Under the pieces are notes generated by a model, which searched no databases, had not been told where the DNA came from, and saw only the letters and a program-made list of their open reading frames with translations. 37,315 nucleotides of DNA from an uncultured Alphaproteobacteria bacterium (GTDB lineage: Bacteria > Pseudomonadota > Alphaproteobacteria > Rhodobacterales > Rhodobacteraceae). How positions within the stretch are numbered: position 1 is the first letter of the stretch; every line of letters begins with the position of its first letter. A program made the position numbers and the translations under genes. This document shows, piece after piece, positions 1 to 8,292 of the stretch. The stretch is taken from contig CACAAX010000015.1 in assembly GCA_902530595.1 (NCBI GenBank), forward strand, positions 1-37,315. The letters are read 5' to 3'.

Positions 1-1865
1 CTGTCTTCTACTTGTTCTTTGGTTAGCGTCAATTGTTTTTGCAGCAATTTATCTTCTTCAGCCGCACGTTCTTCAGAAACTTCTTTCTCAAAACCTAATG
101 TCTCTTTGTTAGAACTTAGGAAATTAGAAACTCTCTTATAGACAGCTAAAACCCTTACCCCAGAATCGGAAGAAATAAATTCATTTATCTCAGCTATCAC
201 ACTCGGAAAAATGGGCAAAAAATCTAGCTTGTAATGCTCGACCACTGCCTTCACTACCTTTTTTTGAAAACTTTTTTCTGTCAGATAATATACTATCCTT
301 TCTTTTAGAAAGCGCTGCAAAGAGAGCTTATCGAAATTACTCTCCGTTAAATCAATCAAGTAATCTAAATCAATATTTAACTTATTTTCTATTATTATTC
401 TTATTATCCCCAAGGCGGCTCTCCTCAAAGCAAATGGATCCTTATTCCCAGTCGGCTTAATGCCGATCTTCCAAAGGGAGGTTAAATAATCAATTTTATC
501 ACTGAGTGAAAGGACAATTGAAAGCGGATGTTTTGGAACGACATCGTTGGAACCAACAGGCAAGTAATGGTCTCGGATCGCATCGGAAACCATTTTTTCA
601 AAACCCTCAGCTTTAGCATAATGAGCTCCCATTATACCCTGTAAAGAAGGAAACTCTGCTACAATATTAGAAACAAGATCAGCCTTAATAAGTGTTGCGG
701 CTTTATTTACCTCATCCTTTTCGAGTTCAAATTGCCTGGCAAGCATTACGGCAATTTTCACTATTCTTTCTACTCTATTATACTGAGAGCCTAACTTTTC
801 ATGAAACCTAACACTTTTTAATTTATCATTCCAGGCTATCATTCCGTGATTTTTCACTAGATCTAAATCATTTTGATAAAAGAAAATTGCATCTTTCAAT
901 CTTGAATTTAAAACACGCATGTTACCAGAAAGAATGGTCTTTTGTTGATCATGAGTTTCTAAGTCAGCAATCAACAAAAATCCTTCAACCTTCCCGTTCG
1001 TATTACTTCTTAGGGATAAGAACTTTTGATGCTCTCTCATAGAAGTGATAATCACTTCTTCGGGTATCGCAAGTAGTTCTTCAGGAATCTTGCCAAGTAA
1101 GGGAATTGGAAATTCTGTCAACCCAACTATTTCCTCTAAAAGCTTATCATCCTCCACTAGGTAAAATCCTCTAGCTTTAGCTAGTCTCTTACCTTCTTGA
1201 ACAACTATCTTTTTTCGATCCTGAGGCTGGAGAATAACTTTACCCTTTAAAATCTTTTTCTGATAATCGTTGATAGATTTAAAATCAAAAAACTCTGGAT
1301 GCATTACTTGATGTCCTCTCGTAACAATATCTGATTCAATATCTCTTAAGTTCAAGGGTACTCTTTCCCGTTTCTCGTTTTCAAAAAGAACAGAAGTTAT
1401 ACTTCTGAGTGGTCTAACCCACCTAAGCGAATAATTATCGCCCCAGTACATAGATTTTGGCCAATTAAACTCTTGAATAATTTCGGTAAAAATCTGCGAT
1501 AAAATATTTGACAACGGTTGAGTATTTATCTTTACAGTGTAAAAATAAAATGATCCTTTACTTGTGTTTTTTTCTTGTAATTCACCTCTTTCTATCTTGT
1601 TTTTTTTCAAAAAGCCATCAATAGCATTTTCTGGTGCTCCCAACCTAGGTCCCCGTATTTCTTTGACGCTTTCCTTCACTTCAATTGATATTTTTTCGAG
1701 AATGATTCCCAGTCTCATCGGTGTGACAAATGGGACAATTTTCTGGACAGTCAAACCGTTTTCATTAACTTTTTTTAAGGTTAAGATTTCGATTTGACGC
1801 ATAGCAGGCGCTTGCATTTTTGCGGGTATCTCTTCAGAGATCAGTTCCAATATAAAATCGCTCAA
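1..1865 (-). CDS. glyS: Glycyl-tRNA synthetase beta subunit, 3' end outside window
   Basis: Beta subunit of the tetrameric (alpha2beta2) bacterial glycyl-tRNA synthetase, which charges tRNA-Gly in the cytoplasm. About 621 codons are present; the family is usually near 690 residues, so roughly the last 70 residues lie beyond base 1. The N-terminus reads MSDFILELISEEIPAKMQ, matching the conserved opening ELxSEEIPA-MQ of GlyS, and this fixes the start at a TTG codon (1865-1863). No ATG fits as well; the next in-frame Met is about 17 residues in and would remove the conserved motif. The start lies 2 bases past the stop of the small upstream gene, so translation is probably coupled through glyQ - small gene - glyS. 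The identification is firm; the TTG start is inferred from the motif. Confidence 0.95.
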   Translation of the reverse strand, partial: MSDFILELISEEIPAKMQAPAMRQIEILTLKKVNENGLTVQKIVPFVTPMRLGIILEKISIEVKESVKEIRGPRLGAPENAIDGFLKKNKIERGELQEKNTSKGSFYFYTVKINTQPLSNILSQIFTEIIQEFNWPKSMYWGDNYSLRWVRPLRSITSVLFENEKRERVPLNLRDIESDIVTRGHQVMHPEFFDFKSINDYQKKILKGKVILQPQDRKKIVVQEGKRLAKARGFYLVEDDKLLEEIVGLTEFPIPLLGKIPEELLAIPEEVIITSMREHQKFLSLRSNTNGKVEGFLLIADLETHDQQKTILSGNMRVLNSRLKDAIFFYQNDLDLVKNHGMIAWNDKLKSVRFHEKLGSQYNRVERIVKIAVMLARQFELEKDEVNKAATLIKADLVSNIVAEFPSLQGIMGAHYAKAEGFEKMVSDAIRDHYLPVGSNDVVPKHPLSIVLSLSDKIDYLTSLWKIGIKPTGNKDPFALRRAALGIIRIIIENKLNIDLDYLIDLTESNFDKLSLQRFLKERIVYYLTEKSFQKKVVKAVVEHYKLDFLPIFPSVIAEINEFISSDSGVRVLAVYKRVSNFLSSNKETLGFEKEVSEERAAEEDKLLQKQLTLTKEQVED

Positions 1866-1867
1866 CT

Positions 1868-2311
1868 CTATTCTTTCATATATTTAGTATTTAATTGCCT
1901 CCAACGATAACTTCTTCCATCTGGATAAACAGCTATCACATTGTCAATCCCGTCAAACTCTTCTTTTTTAAATAAAAAGGCGGATGCTTTACCATCTTCT
2001 AGATCTTTTGTTATTCTTTCAGCATTAAAACACTTGAACCAAAAAGGTGCCGTAAGGGGTGTTGGTTTCTCATATTTAGGAAGATTAATATCATCCAAGC
2101 TATCGACAACAAAGCATTCTCTAAGCTTTAAACCTGAACTATCAGAATCTATTCCTTGATAGTAGGAAATTTCATACCTCTTTTTACCTAATAAAATATT
2201 TCGTCTAATATCTATTGAGTCATAATAGGCATAATTTTGAAAGTAAAACAACGCCGCCGTGAAAATGATAATACTAAATAAAAATAGAAGAATGAAACGT
2301 TTTCCGTTCAT
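1868..2311 (-). CDS. Small membrane-anchored protein between glyQ and glyS (DUF6446-type)
   Basis: A 147-residue protein of unknown function. Residues ~5-24 form one hydrophobic segment (ILLFLFSIIIFTAALFYFQ) followed by a polar domain, so it is probably an inner-membrane protein with the domain outside the cytoplasm, or an uncleaved signal anchor. The C-terminal part carries GIDNVIAVYPDGRSYRWRQ, and there is a conserved-looking PLTAPFWFKCFNA. From memory these match the DUF6446 family that sits between glyQ and glyS in Rhodobacterales; that assignment is recall, not a search. Its ATG overlaps the glyQ stop by one base (TAATG), and glyS starts 2 bases after its stop, so it is made together with both synthetase subunits. 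Two Cys residues are present (in RECFV and FKCFN). No enzymatic motif is visible. Confidence 0.8.
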   Translation of the reverse strand: MNGKRFILLFLFSIIIFTAALFYFQNYAYYDSIDIRRNILLGKKRYEISYYQGIDSDSSGLKLRECFVVDSLDDINLPKYEKPTPLTAPFWFKCFNAERITKDLEDGKASAFLFKKEEFDGIDNVIAVYPDGRSYRWRQLNTKYMKE

Positions 2312-3225
2312 TATACTCTCGATGAAACTTCATCTATATAGGCATCCGCACACAACTTAGCCAAGGCTCTTACTCTGCCAATGTATACTTGCCGTTGCGC
2401 GGTAGAAATTACACCTCTTGAGTCAAGTACGTTAAACAGGTGTGAAGCTTTTATGCACTGGTCGTATGCTGGTTGGACAAGAATATTTTTTTTCGATACT
2501 GACTTCTTTTTCAGCCCTACCATATCCAGTATTTCTCGACACATTTTCTCTGCATCATCGAAATGCCGAAAAATAATTTCTGTGTTTGCAACATTAAAAT
2601 TCCATTCACTATACTGCTTCTCTGCTTTCAGAAAAATATCTGAGTAATTTAATGGTCTTTGGCTATTGGGGGAATTGTAAGGTAAACTCATTACAGTGTC
2701 ACACTCCAAAATAAACATTGCAAGTCTTTCGAGACCATAAGTAATCTCTCCAGTGATCGGTTTGCAATCATGTCCCCCTACTTGTTGGAAGTAAGTGAAT
2801 TGACTAATCTCCATACCGTCGCACCAAACCTCCCAACCTAGTCCCCAGGCACCTAAAGTGGGACTTTCCCAGTCGTCCTCTACGAATCTGATATCATGAA
2901 CTTTGTTATCAATACCCAAGACCTTCAAGCTTTCCAAATACATTTCTTTCAATGTGATAGGCGATGGCTTCATAACAACTTGAAACTGATAATAGTGTTG
3001 CAATCGATTTGGACTATCTCCGTAACGACCATCAGAAGGTCGCCGACATGGTTGTACATAAGCAGCTGACCAATGCTCTGGGCCTAAGCTCTTGAGAGTT
3101 GTTGCCGGATGAAAAGTTCCTGCTCCAACTTCGAGGTCGTAAGGCTGCAGTACAACACATCCTTTATCAGACCAAAAATTCTGCAGCAATAGAATGATTT
3201 GTTGAAAACAATCTGGCTTTTGCAT
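2311..3225 (-). CDS. glyQ: Glycyl-tRNA synthetase alpha subunit
   Basis: Catalytic class II subunit of alpha2beta2 glycyl-tRNA synthetase, 304 residues, the usual length. The start region reads [20 protein letters not shown], followed by [36 protein letters not shown] and [12 protein letters not shown], which are the class II motif regions typical of GlyQ. A later [11 protein letters not shown] corresponds to the conserved motif 3-side segment. It is complete and intact. It lies 50 bases downstream of folE on the same strand and is followed with a one-base overlap by the small membrane protein gene and then glyS. No clear Shine-Dalgarno sequence precedes the ATG. Confidence 0.97.
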   Translation of the reverse strand: MQKPDCFQQIILLLQNFWSDKGCVVLQPYDLEVGAGTFHPATTLKSLGPEHWSAAYVQPCRRPSDGRYGDSPNRLQHYYQFQVVMKPSPITLKEMYLESLKVLGIDNKVHDIRFVEDDWESPTLGAWGLGWEVWCDGMEISQFTYFQQVGGHDCKPITGEITYGLERLAMFILECDTVMSLPYNSPNSQRPLNYSDIFLKAEKQYSEWNFNVANTEIIFRHFDDAEKMCREILDMVGLKKKSVSKKNILVQPAYDQCIKASHLFNVLDSRGVISTAQRQVYIGRVRALAKLCADAYIDEVSSRV

Positions 3226-3275
3226 TAGTGGTCTTTATTCATTTAATCTGGGGCTTATGGTTTTTTAAAGATTTG

Positions 3276-3890
3276 TCAGCTGCTGGATCTTATAAACTCA
3301 TTCTTTTTCTCTGAATCATTCAGGAAAACACCAGTAAAGTGCATAGTTTTCATGATGGACCCGTGTTTTTTTACACCTCTCGAAGACATACAGTGATGTT
3401 CTCCTTCAATTATCACTCCCACTCCTAAACAATCTAAGTGAGTTTGTAAACAATTACCTATCTCAGCCGTCATCTTTTCCTGCACCTGCAAACGTCTTGC
3501 AAACACCTCAACAAGTCGAGCAAGTTTTGATAGGCCCACTACTTTTTTATTTGGAATATATCCAATGTGAACCTTTCCTACAATTGGAGCAAAATGGTGT
3601 TCGCAGAAACTGTGAAAGCTCACATCTTTTAGACTTATCATTTCTTTGTAACCTTCTACTTCTTCAAAAGTCTTACTAAGTATTTCTACAGGGTTCTGAT
3701 TGTAGCCGGCAAACCACTCTTTATAGGCTCTTAAAACCCTTTTTGGCGTCTCTTTAAGCCCTTCTCTTTCAGGGTTCTCGCCTATCCATTTTATTAGTAA
3801 CTCGAGCGCTTTTTTTGCATCATCATTTGACACGCCGTTACTAAACTTATTTTCCGCGGTTCCAGAAAGATTTTTTTCCACAATATTCAC
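3276..3890 (-). CDS. folE: GTP cyclohydrolase I
   Basis: Converts GTP to 7,8-dihydroneopterin triphosphate, the first step of tetrahydrofolate synthesis. It is 204 residues and acts as a homodecamer in characterised members. The zinc-site motifs are clear: FCEHHFAP (C96, H98, H99) and EHHCMSSRG (C167); the family uses two Cys and one His from these motifs. Also visible are GYIPNKKVVGLSKLARL and RLQVQEKMT, typical of the C-terminal catalytic domain. The start is GTG (3890-3888), preceded by GAGGA about seven bases upstream, and the gene begins the leftward folE-glyQ-glyS group. The first ~20 residues are poorly conserved, so the start could be slightly downstream. Confidence 0.96.
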   Translation of the reverse strand: MNIVEKNLSGTAENKFSNGVSNDDAKKALELLIKWIGENPEREGLKETPKRVLRAYKEWFAGYNQNPVEILSKTFEEVEGYKEMISLKDVSFHSFCEHHFAPIVGKVHIGYIPNKKVVGLSKLARLVEVFARRLQVQEKMTAEIGNCLQTHLDCLGVGVIIEGEHHCMSSRGVKKHGSIMKTMHFTGVFLNDSEKKNEFIRSSS

Positions 3891-4086
3891 TTGATTTTCC
3901 TCGTAAACTTTCAGATTGTTACTATAAAGGTCTCTATAATACTATATAGACTAGTAATTGAGATTTTGGAACAGATTTAGATATTTTTTACGCAACAGAA
4001 GATCCAAACTTTTTAAGAAACTAATGCTACAAGTTAACATAAACGAGATAAGTCATCATAAATAACAAAAAATTAAGCCCTGATTA
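3891..4086. other. Divergent intergenic region folE / pyrC
   Basis: Largest gene-free stretch in the window (about 196 bases), strongly AT-rich. It must hold the promoters for leftward folE and rightward pyrC. An AT inverted repeat TCTATA-6 nt-TATAGA lies at 3933-3950, about 43 bases upstream of the folE start; it could be part of a promoter or operator. I could not assign a convincing -35/-10 pair to either gene, and see no RNA gene or riboswitch fold. Confidence 0.4.
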
Positions 4087-5130
4087 ATGGAAAAAATTTT
4101 TCTTGATATTTTAAGGCCTGATGATTGGCATGTGCATTTACGCGAAGGTGAAATTTTATCTAGTGTTCTGCCATTTACCTATGAAAACTTTCGTTCAGCC
4201 CTAATTATGCCCAACTTGGATGCTCCTATTACAAATATTTCTTTAGCTGAAAACTATTATAATGAGATCCGCAAACAGATTCCTAGGGGAATAGAGTTTA
4301 CCCCGAATATGACGCTCTATTTGACAAATGATTTGAGCAAAAATGAGATCGAAAAAGTTAGCAACCATGAATATATTAAGGCTATCAAGATGTATCCAAA
4401 GGGAGCGACGACCAATTCAGACTTAGGGATATCCGATTTTAAAGATTTCCATCATTTGTTTGAAGTGATGGAAGAAAGTGGCGTTATTCTATCTATACAT
4501 GGTGAGGTTACAGATGAAAAGGTAGATGTATTTGAACGAGAGAGTGTTTTTATTGAAGAAGTTTTGACAAAAATAATCGAGCAGTTTCCAAATTTAAAAA
4601 TAGTTTTAGAGCATATCACTTCTGCAGATACAGTAAAATTCGTAAACGAACAAAGTATGGTAGCAGCAACAATCACCATTCATCATTTGATGGTAAATAG
4701 AAACATAATGCTATCAAAGGGAATAAGACCAGATTTTTATTGCGCACCAATATTAAAAACAGAATATGATCGTCGTGCCCTAGTGCAAGCTGCAATATCA
4801 GGTAACGGTAAATTTTTTCTTGGTACAGACAGCGCTCCTCATGTCGCAGGTAAAAAAATAGCTTCCTGTGGATGTGCCGGAATATTTAGTAGTCCTCTTG
4901 CAATTCCACTTTTAATACAGTTATTCGAAGAACATAGCTCTTTGGAGAAAATAGAACTCTTTATGTCTAGAAATGGTCGTGCTTTTTATGGCTTAAGGCA
5001 ACATAAAGACCGGGTTAGATATGTTAAAAGATCTAAATCTATAGAAGTGATAAAAGATATCAAAACCAGTGAAGGAAAAATAACGGTCTTTAATCCTAAT
5101 GGTGAAATCTATTGGGAAAAAGAAAATTAA
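4087..5130 (+). CDS. pyrC: Dihydroorotase (class II, E. coli PyrC type)
   Basis: Cyclises carbamoyl-aspartate to dihydroorotate in pyrimidine synthesis. It is 347 residues, the usual length for the class II type. Metal ligands are visible: H15 and H17 in DDWHVHLRE; K101 in AIKMYPKGATTNSD, the lysine carboxylated in the family; H138 in LSIHGEV; H176 in VLEHITS; and D248 in FLGTDSAPH. The sequence is intact. pyrE follows after 19 bases on the same strand, so the two consecutive-pathway enzymes (with PyrD between them in the pathway) are probably co-transcribed. It is read divergently from folE. Confidence 0.97.
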   Translation: MEKIFLDILRPDDWHVHLREGEILSSVLPFTYENFRSALIMPNLDAPITNISLAENYYNEIRKQIPRGIEFTPNMTLYLTNDLSKNEIEKVSNHEYIKAIKMYPKGATTNSDLGISDFKDFHHLFEVMEESGVILSIHGEVTDEKVDVFERESVFIEEVLTKIIEQFPNLKIVLEHITSADTVKFVNEQSMVAATITIHHLMVNRNIMLSKGIRPDFYCAPILKTEYDRRALVQAAISGNGKFFLGTDSAPHVAGKKIASCGCAGIFSSPLAIPLLIQLFEEHSSLEKIELFMSRNGRAFYGLRQHKDRVRYVKRSKSIEVIKDIKTSEGKITVFNPNGEIYWEKEN

Positions 5131-5149
5131 TTTAGTTTTGTGAGGAAAA

Positions 5150-5821
5150 ATGAACAGAAATGAACGCTCCAGAATCACCGCAAAAATTCTCATCGATATT
5201 GGAGCCATTAACTTTAGTTTGGTGACTCCTTTTAGACTGTCTTCTGGTTTTTTGTCACCGAGCTACATTGACTGTAGAAAGATTATTGCATATCCATCAG
5301 CTTTCAAATCTATTACAGATATGATGATAGATACTATCAAATCCGATATGGCTTCCCAGTCTCCAGATTATATTATAGGAGGTGAGACTGCTGGAATACC
5401 GTTTGGTGCAGTTATAGCAGAAAAAATGGGTCTACCTTTATCTTATGTGAGGAAAAAAGCAAAGGACCATGGAAAAAATAAATTCATTGAAGGAGATATT
5501 TTTAAGGAAAAGAACAGCTTACTGGTAGAAGATTTGATGACAGATGGAAAATCAAAAATAAATTTTGTCGAAAATATTAGATCGCATGGTATTAAATGTG
5601 ATCTCAGTTTGGTTGTTTTCAAGTACAACATTTTCAAAGAAGCTGAAATTTCAATGAAAAGAAATAATATCAAAGTACATCAATTAACCGATTGGGAAGA
5701 CGTATATAACCAAATGCGTTTCACGAATACATTTGATTCTAGCATTCTTTTTGAAATAAGAAAATTTTTAGATGATCCTGTTGCATGGTCCAACTATAAA
5801 AACCAGACAACAAAATCGTAG
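5150..5821 (+). CDS. pyrE: Orotate phosphoribosyltransferase
   Basis: Joins orotate to PRPP to make orotidine 5'-phosphate. It is 223 residues. The PRPP-binding loop is LLVEDLMTDGKSK (about 124-136), a known variant of the VEDVVTTGGS signature. The flexible catalytic loop region RKKAKDHGKNKFIEGD carries the expected Lys/His residues (K102, K103, K105, H107). GETAGIPFGAVIA supplies the nucleotide-binding turn. GAGG in GTGAGGAAAA is the ribosome site, about five bases upstream of the ATG. It sits directly behind pyrC. Its 3' end is only seven bases from the end of the convergent acyltransferase gene. Confidence 0.95.
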   Translation: MNRNERSRITAKILIDIGAINFSLVTPFRLSSGFLSPSYIDCRKIIAYPSAFKSITDMMIDTIKSDMASQSPDYIIGGETAGIPFGAVIAEKMGLPLSYVRKKAKDHGKNKFIEGDIFKEKNSLLVEDLMTDGKSKINFVENIRSHGIKCDLSLVVFKYNIFKEAEISMKRNNIKVHQLTDWEDVYNQMRFTNTFDSSILFEIRKFLDDPVAWSNYKNQTTKS

Positions 5822-5828
5822 ATAAAGG

Positions 5829-6515
5829 CTAATTATTTTTTTTTTCGTTTAAATCAAGATAAGTAAAAACGTGTAAAGTATCTAAGTCTCTGTCAATCAC
5901 TGCATGATCAGAGACTTTTCCACCAAGCCTAAGGTAAAACTTCAGTAAAGGAGGTAGAAAACTATTAGCCATTTTTTGCTTATCTGAACCAATAAGTTTT
6001 TTAATATCTAAAATGGTGTTTGATTTTTTTGTGATTGACAATTCTTGTCCTGCTAGCTGATTTTTTTTCAAAGAGCTTAAAGAAGCTAAATGTCTTGGAT
6101 TGTTAGCTCCAGAAAAGCTGGTACATCCAAATATAAAATCCCTTTGACCACTTGAGATTAGTGAAGCAAGATATTTAAAGGCAGTCAAAAGTAAAAATGG
6201 GTCTCTAGCCGTCTTATCAATGCATAATCTTCCAATCTCCATTGGTTTGAAGGGTAAACTGGCCAATTTGGTTAAGTCGTAATATTGGGCAGAATAGCTG
6301 CACAGAATATCTTTCATGCTCGAAAACGACCTTGATCTAAAAACTAAAACTAACTTATCGTCCTTTTTTTTATCAAATATTAGGCAATGGTCAGAAATTT
6401 CATCGAACTTGTCTTCATCCAAACCAGTTTCGGATACTCTAAAAACCCTTTGCCTAAATTTTTGAGCTTTTATCCGATTGGCATTCGATTGACCAAAATC
6501 TATTCGGTATCTCAT
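5829..6515 (-). CDS. GNAT acyltransferase, OlsB-like (ornithine lipid / acyl amino acid synthesis)
   Basis: A 228-residue protein of the OlsB / hemolysin-like N-acyltransferase family (COG3176-type GNAT). OlsB enzymes transfer a 3-hydroxyacyl group from acyl carrier protein to ornithine, giving the lyso form of ornithine lipid. Features seen: RQRVFRVSETGLDEDKFDEISDH near the N-terminus, EIGRLCID in the core, FIFGCTSFSGANN, and FLPPLLKFYLRLGGKVSDHAVIDRDLDTLHVF near the C-terminus, all as I recall from OlsB. No olsA partner (the second acyltransferase) is adjacent; in many relatives it is. It could therefore act on another amine acceptor. The last codons contain a run of about ten A on the coding strand. 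It is divergent from msrB. Confidence 0.7.
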   Translation of the reverse strand: MRYRIDFGQSNANRIKAQKFRQRVFRVSETGLDEDKFDEISDHCLIFDKKKDDKLVLVFRSRSFSSMKDILCSYSAQYYDLTKLASLPFKPMEIGRLCIDKTARDPFLLLTAFKYLASLISSGQRDFIFGCTSFSGANNPRHLASLSSLKKNQLAGQELSITKKSNTILDIKKLIGSDKQKMANSFLPPLLKFYLRLGGKVSDHAVIDRDLDTLHVFTYLDLNEKKNN

Positions 6516-6537
6516 TATTTGATCTTTCCTTAATTGG

Positions 6538-6550
6538 GGCTATATTAGCC
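6538..6550. repeat. Short inverted repeat in the olsB-like / msrB divergent region
   Basis: GGCTA-TAT-TAGCC, a perfect 5-base inverted repeat around a 3-base centre, lies in the ~65-base gap between two divergent genes. A regulator-binding site is possible, but a repeat this short can occur by chance. Confidence 0.25.
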
Positions 6551-6580
6551 GTTATTGAAACGTTTATTATAGAGTAGCTC

Positions 6581-6943
6581 ATGGCAAATAAAAAGTTATC
6601 TCGAATGGAGTACGGCGTTACCCAACTAGGTGAGACCGAACCACCGTTTTCACACCCAGGCTTTCCGAGTGAAGCGGGAAAATTCCTATGTATTTGCTGT
6701 TCAAGTGAATTATTTTCTTCAAGCGAGAAGTTTGAAAGTGGTTCAGGTTGGCCTAGCTTCAGTAGTCCCTTATCAAAGGAGGCTGTAACATCAAAAATTG
6801 ACCTCTCACATGGAATGAGAAGAATAGAAGTTAGTTGCAGTAATTGTAAAGCACACTTGGGGCATGTTTTTGAAGATGGTCCCGCACCCACTGGTCTGAG
6901 ATATTGTATTAATGGTGTTGCATTAAAATTTAAGGCAACTTAA
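6581..6943 (+). CDS. msrB: Peptide methionine (R)-S-oxide reductase MsrB
   Basis: Reduces the R form of methionine sulfoxide in oxidised proteins. It is 120 residues, a single-domain MsrB of normal size. The structural zinc site is complete: C37 and C40 (FLCICC) and C86 and C89 (SCSNC). The catalytic Cys is C109 in GLRYCINGVAL. FESGSGWPSF and HLGHVFEDGPAPTGLRYC are the standard MsrB signatures. There is no signal peptide, so the protein is cytoplasmic. The 3' end overlaps the convergent lipoprotein gene by four bases. MsrB may protect against oxidants such as the H2O2 made by the sarcosine oxidase encoded further along, but nothing links them directly. Confidence 0.96.
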   Translation: MANKKLSRMEYGVTQLGETEPPFSHPGFPSEAGKFLCICCSSELFSSSEKFESGSGWPSFSSPLSKEAVTSKIDLSHGMRRIEVSCSNCKAHLGHVFEDGPAPTGLRYCINGVALKFKAT

Positions 6944-7380
6944 TCTGCAATCCTTACGCCGCTAATACCAACATTTGAAAAAAATGTTGCAATCAATGAT
7001 CTTTGATCCGCACTTAAGTTAGTGGTGCCTTTGTTCATTTGAAAAGACTTTCCATCTTTCAAGTTAAACTTTTCAACCTTCTTTAATTTCTTTTTTTTAT
7101 TAAAGTAGAGGACTAAAACATCTCTAGAAATCACTTTGGGCTCAAAAAATAAAATTCTATTGGAGACCTGTGAAGAATATATAAATATCGGCTCTTGGTT
7201 GCCTAGAATTAAAGCAGGTTCCCCTAATGTAGATTTTGCGAAAGACAAAGAAGTTTTATTGACTTTAAGTTGATCGACGCTGTCTTGCACCGGCATATAG
7301 CCATTATTGGTTTTAATTCCTGAACAAGTGTTTAGAAAAAAACAAGCTAAAACTAAAAGTATAATTTTTTGTTTAAACAT
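6940..7380 (-). CDS. bamE: BamE / SmpA-OmlA family outer-membrane lipoprotein
   Basis: Probable small lipoprotein of the BAM outer-membrane protein assembly complex. From the ATG at 7380 the product is 146 residues, with a hydrophobic signal (about residues 5-16) ending in the lipobox L-N-T-C19. The region after it reads GYMPVQDSVDQLKVNKTSL, then LGEPALILGNQEPIFIYSSQV and VLVLYFNKKKKLKKVEKF; this matches the SmpA/OmlA fold pattern (start helix, GxP, Tyr-rich strand, F-x-x-x-G-x-L-x-x-V). A longer reading from an upstream TTG (7407) adds nine residues before the signal and is less likely. It is divergent from yceD and convergent with msrB, with a four-base overlap. Confidence 0.8.
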   Translation of the reverse strand: MFKQKIILLVLACFFLNTCSGIKTNNGYMPVQDSVDQLKVNKTSLSFAKSTLGEPALILGNQEPIFIYSSQVSNRILFFEPKVISRDVLVLYFNKKKKLKKVEKFNLKDGKSFQMNKGTTNLSADQRSLIATFFSNVGISGVRIAD

Positions 7381-7432
7381 TTTAAAATTGTTGATAGATT
7401 TTTTCAAATTTTCAATAACTCAATGATATATC

Positions 7433-7963
7433 ATGAAAAAAATACAGGAAATAGATAATTTCTCTTATATAATCTCACTAGAACAAATTAAGAGAGAAAT
7501 TGAGTATGAGTTTAACCTTGTTTGTTCCAAGGATGCCCTAAGGGAATTGCCTAAGAGATTAAACATTATAGAGGCAAAGAAGGCGAGCTTTAACGGGCAT
7601 TTAAAATTACAAGTAGCAAACCAGATAGTTTTATGTGGCACGGTCAAAGCAAAACTTATACAACCTTGCTCACTAACACTTGAACCTGTGGTAACAACTA
7701 TATACGAACAAATTTCAAGAACATTTTTAATTGGACAAAACGAAAAGAAGCCAATAAAGAAGAGCGTTTTTGAGCTCACTGAAAAATCTTTTGATAACGA
7801 TATTATTCTAGATGAAATTAATTTGGGCGAGGTATTAATGGAAACTATAAGCCTCGAAACACCTGATTATCCAAAAAAGTCTGGAGCATCTATAAGTTCA
7901 ATACCAACGGAAAGTATAGAGAGAGAAAATCCTTTTTCTATTTTGAGTAAACTCAAAAAGTAA
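7433..7963 (+). CDS. yceD: YceD family protein (DUF177), large-subunit rRNA accumulation type
   Basis: A 176-residue YceD/DUF177 protein. In bacteria and plants this family is needed for normal 23S rRNA accumulation; the mechanism is unclear. The central part has VLCGTVKAKLIQPCSLTLEPV, with the paired Cys residues typical of the family, followed by an acidic stretch and a short C-terminus. The gene order yceD-rpmF-plsX is conserved across many bacteria and supports the call strongly. rpmF follows 78 bases downstream. The gene is read divergently from the BamE-like gene, from a gap of about 50 bases. Confidence 0.9.
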   Translation: MKKIQEIDNFSYIISLEQIKREIEYEFNLVCSKDALRELPKRLNIIEAKKASFNGHLKLQVANQIVLCGTVKAKLIQPCSLTLEPVVTTIYEQISRTFLIGQNEKKPIKKSVFELTEKSFDNDIILDEINLGEVLMETISLETPDYPKKSGASISSIPTESIERENPFSILSKLKK

Positions 7964-8008
7964 TTACAAGATTTTACTTGCGCTATTTTCAATTTTGCTT
8001 ATGGTGCG

Positions 8009-8024
8009 TTGTTGAACTCAACAA
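8009..8024. repeat. Perfect inverted repeat upstream of rpmF
   Basis: TTGTTGA-AC-TCAACAA, two perfect 7-base arms around a 2-base centre, ends 17 bases upstream of the rpmF ATG, just before the GAGGA ribosome site (about 8031-8035). In RNA it could form a 6-bp stem with a 4-base loop (AACT). It could be a protein-binding operator or a small leader hairpin controlling L32; neither is proved. Confidence 0.5.
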
Positions 8025-8041
8025 TAATGTGAGGAATTTAC

Positions 8042-8257
8042 ATGGGCGTGCCAAAGAGTAAAATTACGAGATCGAAAAGAGGTTTGAGGAGAGCGCACGA
8101 CGGAATTATATCCCGCCAATACGGAGAATGTAGCAATTGCGGCGAACTTAAGTTATCCCATCACGTATGTGGTGCATGTGGTTATTATGGTTCTGGGAAT
8201 AAACAGAGAAGGGTAATAAATAAAATAGAATCTGAAGTTGGTGATGACGAAGATTGA
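8042..8257 (+). CDS. rpmF: 50S ribosomal protein L32
   Basis: Ribosomal protein L32, 71 residues. The start [20 protein letters not shown] is characteristic, and the zinc-ribbon Cys residues are all present: C30 and C33 (ECSNCGE), C43 and C46 (HVCGACG). It is therefore the zinc-binding form, with no sign of a Cys-less replacement. An acidic tail ends the protein. The ribosome site GAGGA lies seven bases upstream of the ATG. It lies between yceD and plsX, the widely conserved order. Confidence 0.97.
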   Translation: MGVPKSKITRSKRGLRRAHDGIISRQYGECSNCGELKLSHHVCGACGYYGSGNKQRRVINKIESEVGDDED

Positions 8258-8292
8258 CCTTAATTAGCTAGATTGGGCACACCTAAAAGCTA

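Noticed and set aside
1564-1797. 77-codon frame on the plus strand within glyS
   Set aside because: Antisense to the conserved GlyS coding sequence; low-complexity Phe/Ser-rich translation typical of a reverse-strand shadow.
6454-6891. Open frame of about 145 codons antisense to msrB
   Set aside because: It is the reverse strand of the conserved MsrB zinc and catalytic motifs and runs into the olsB-like gene start; no independent protein features.
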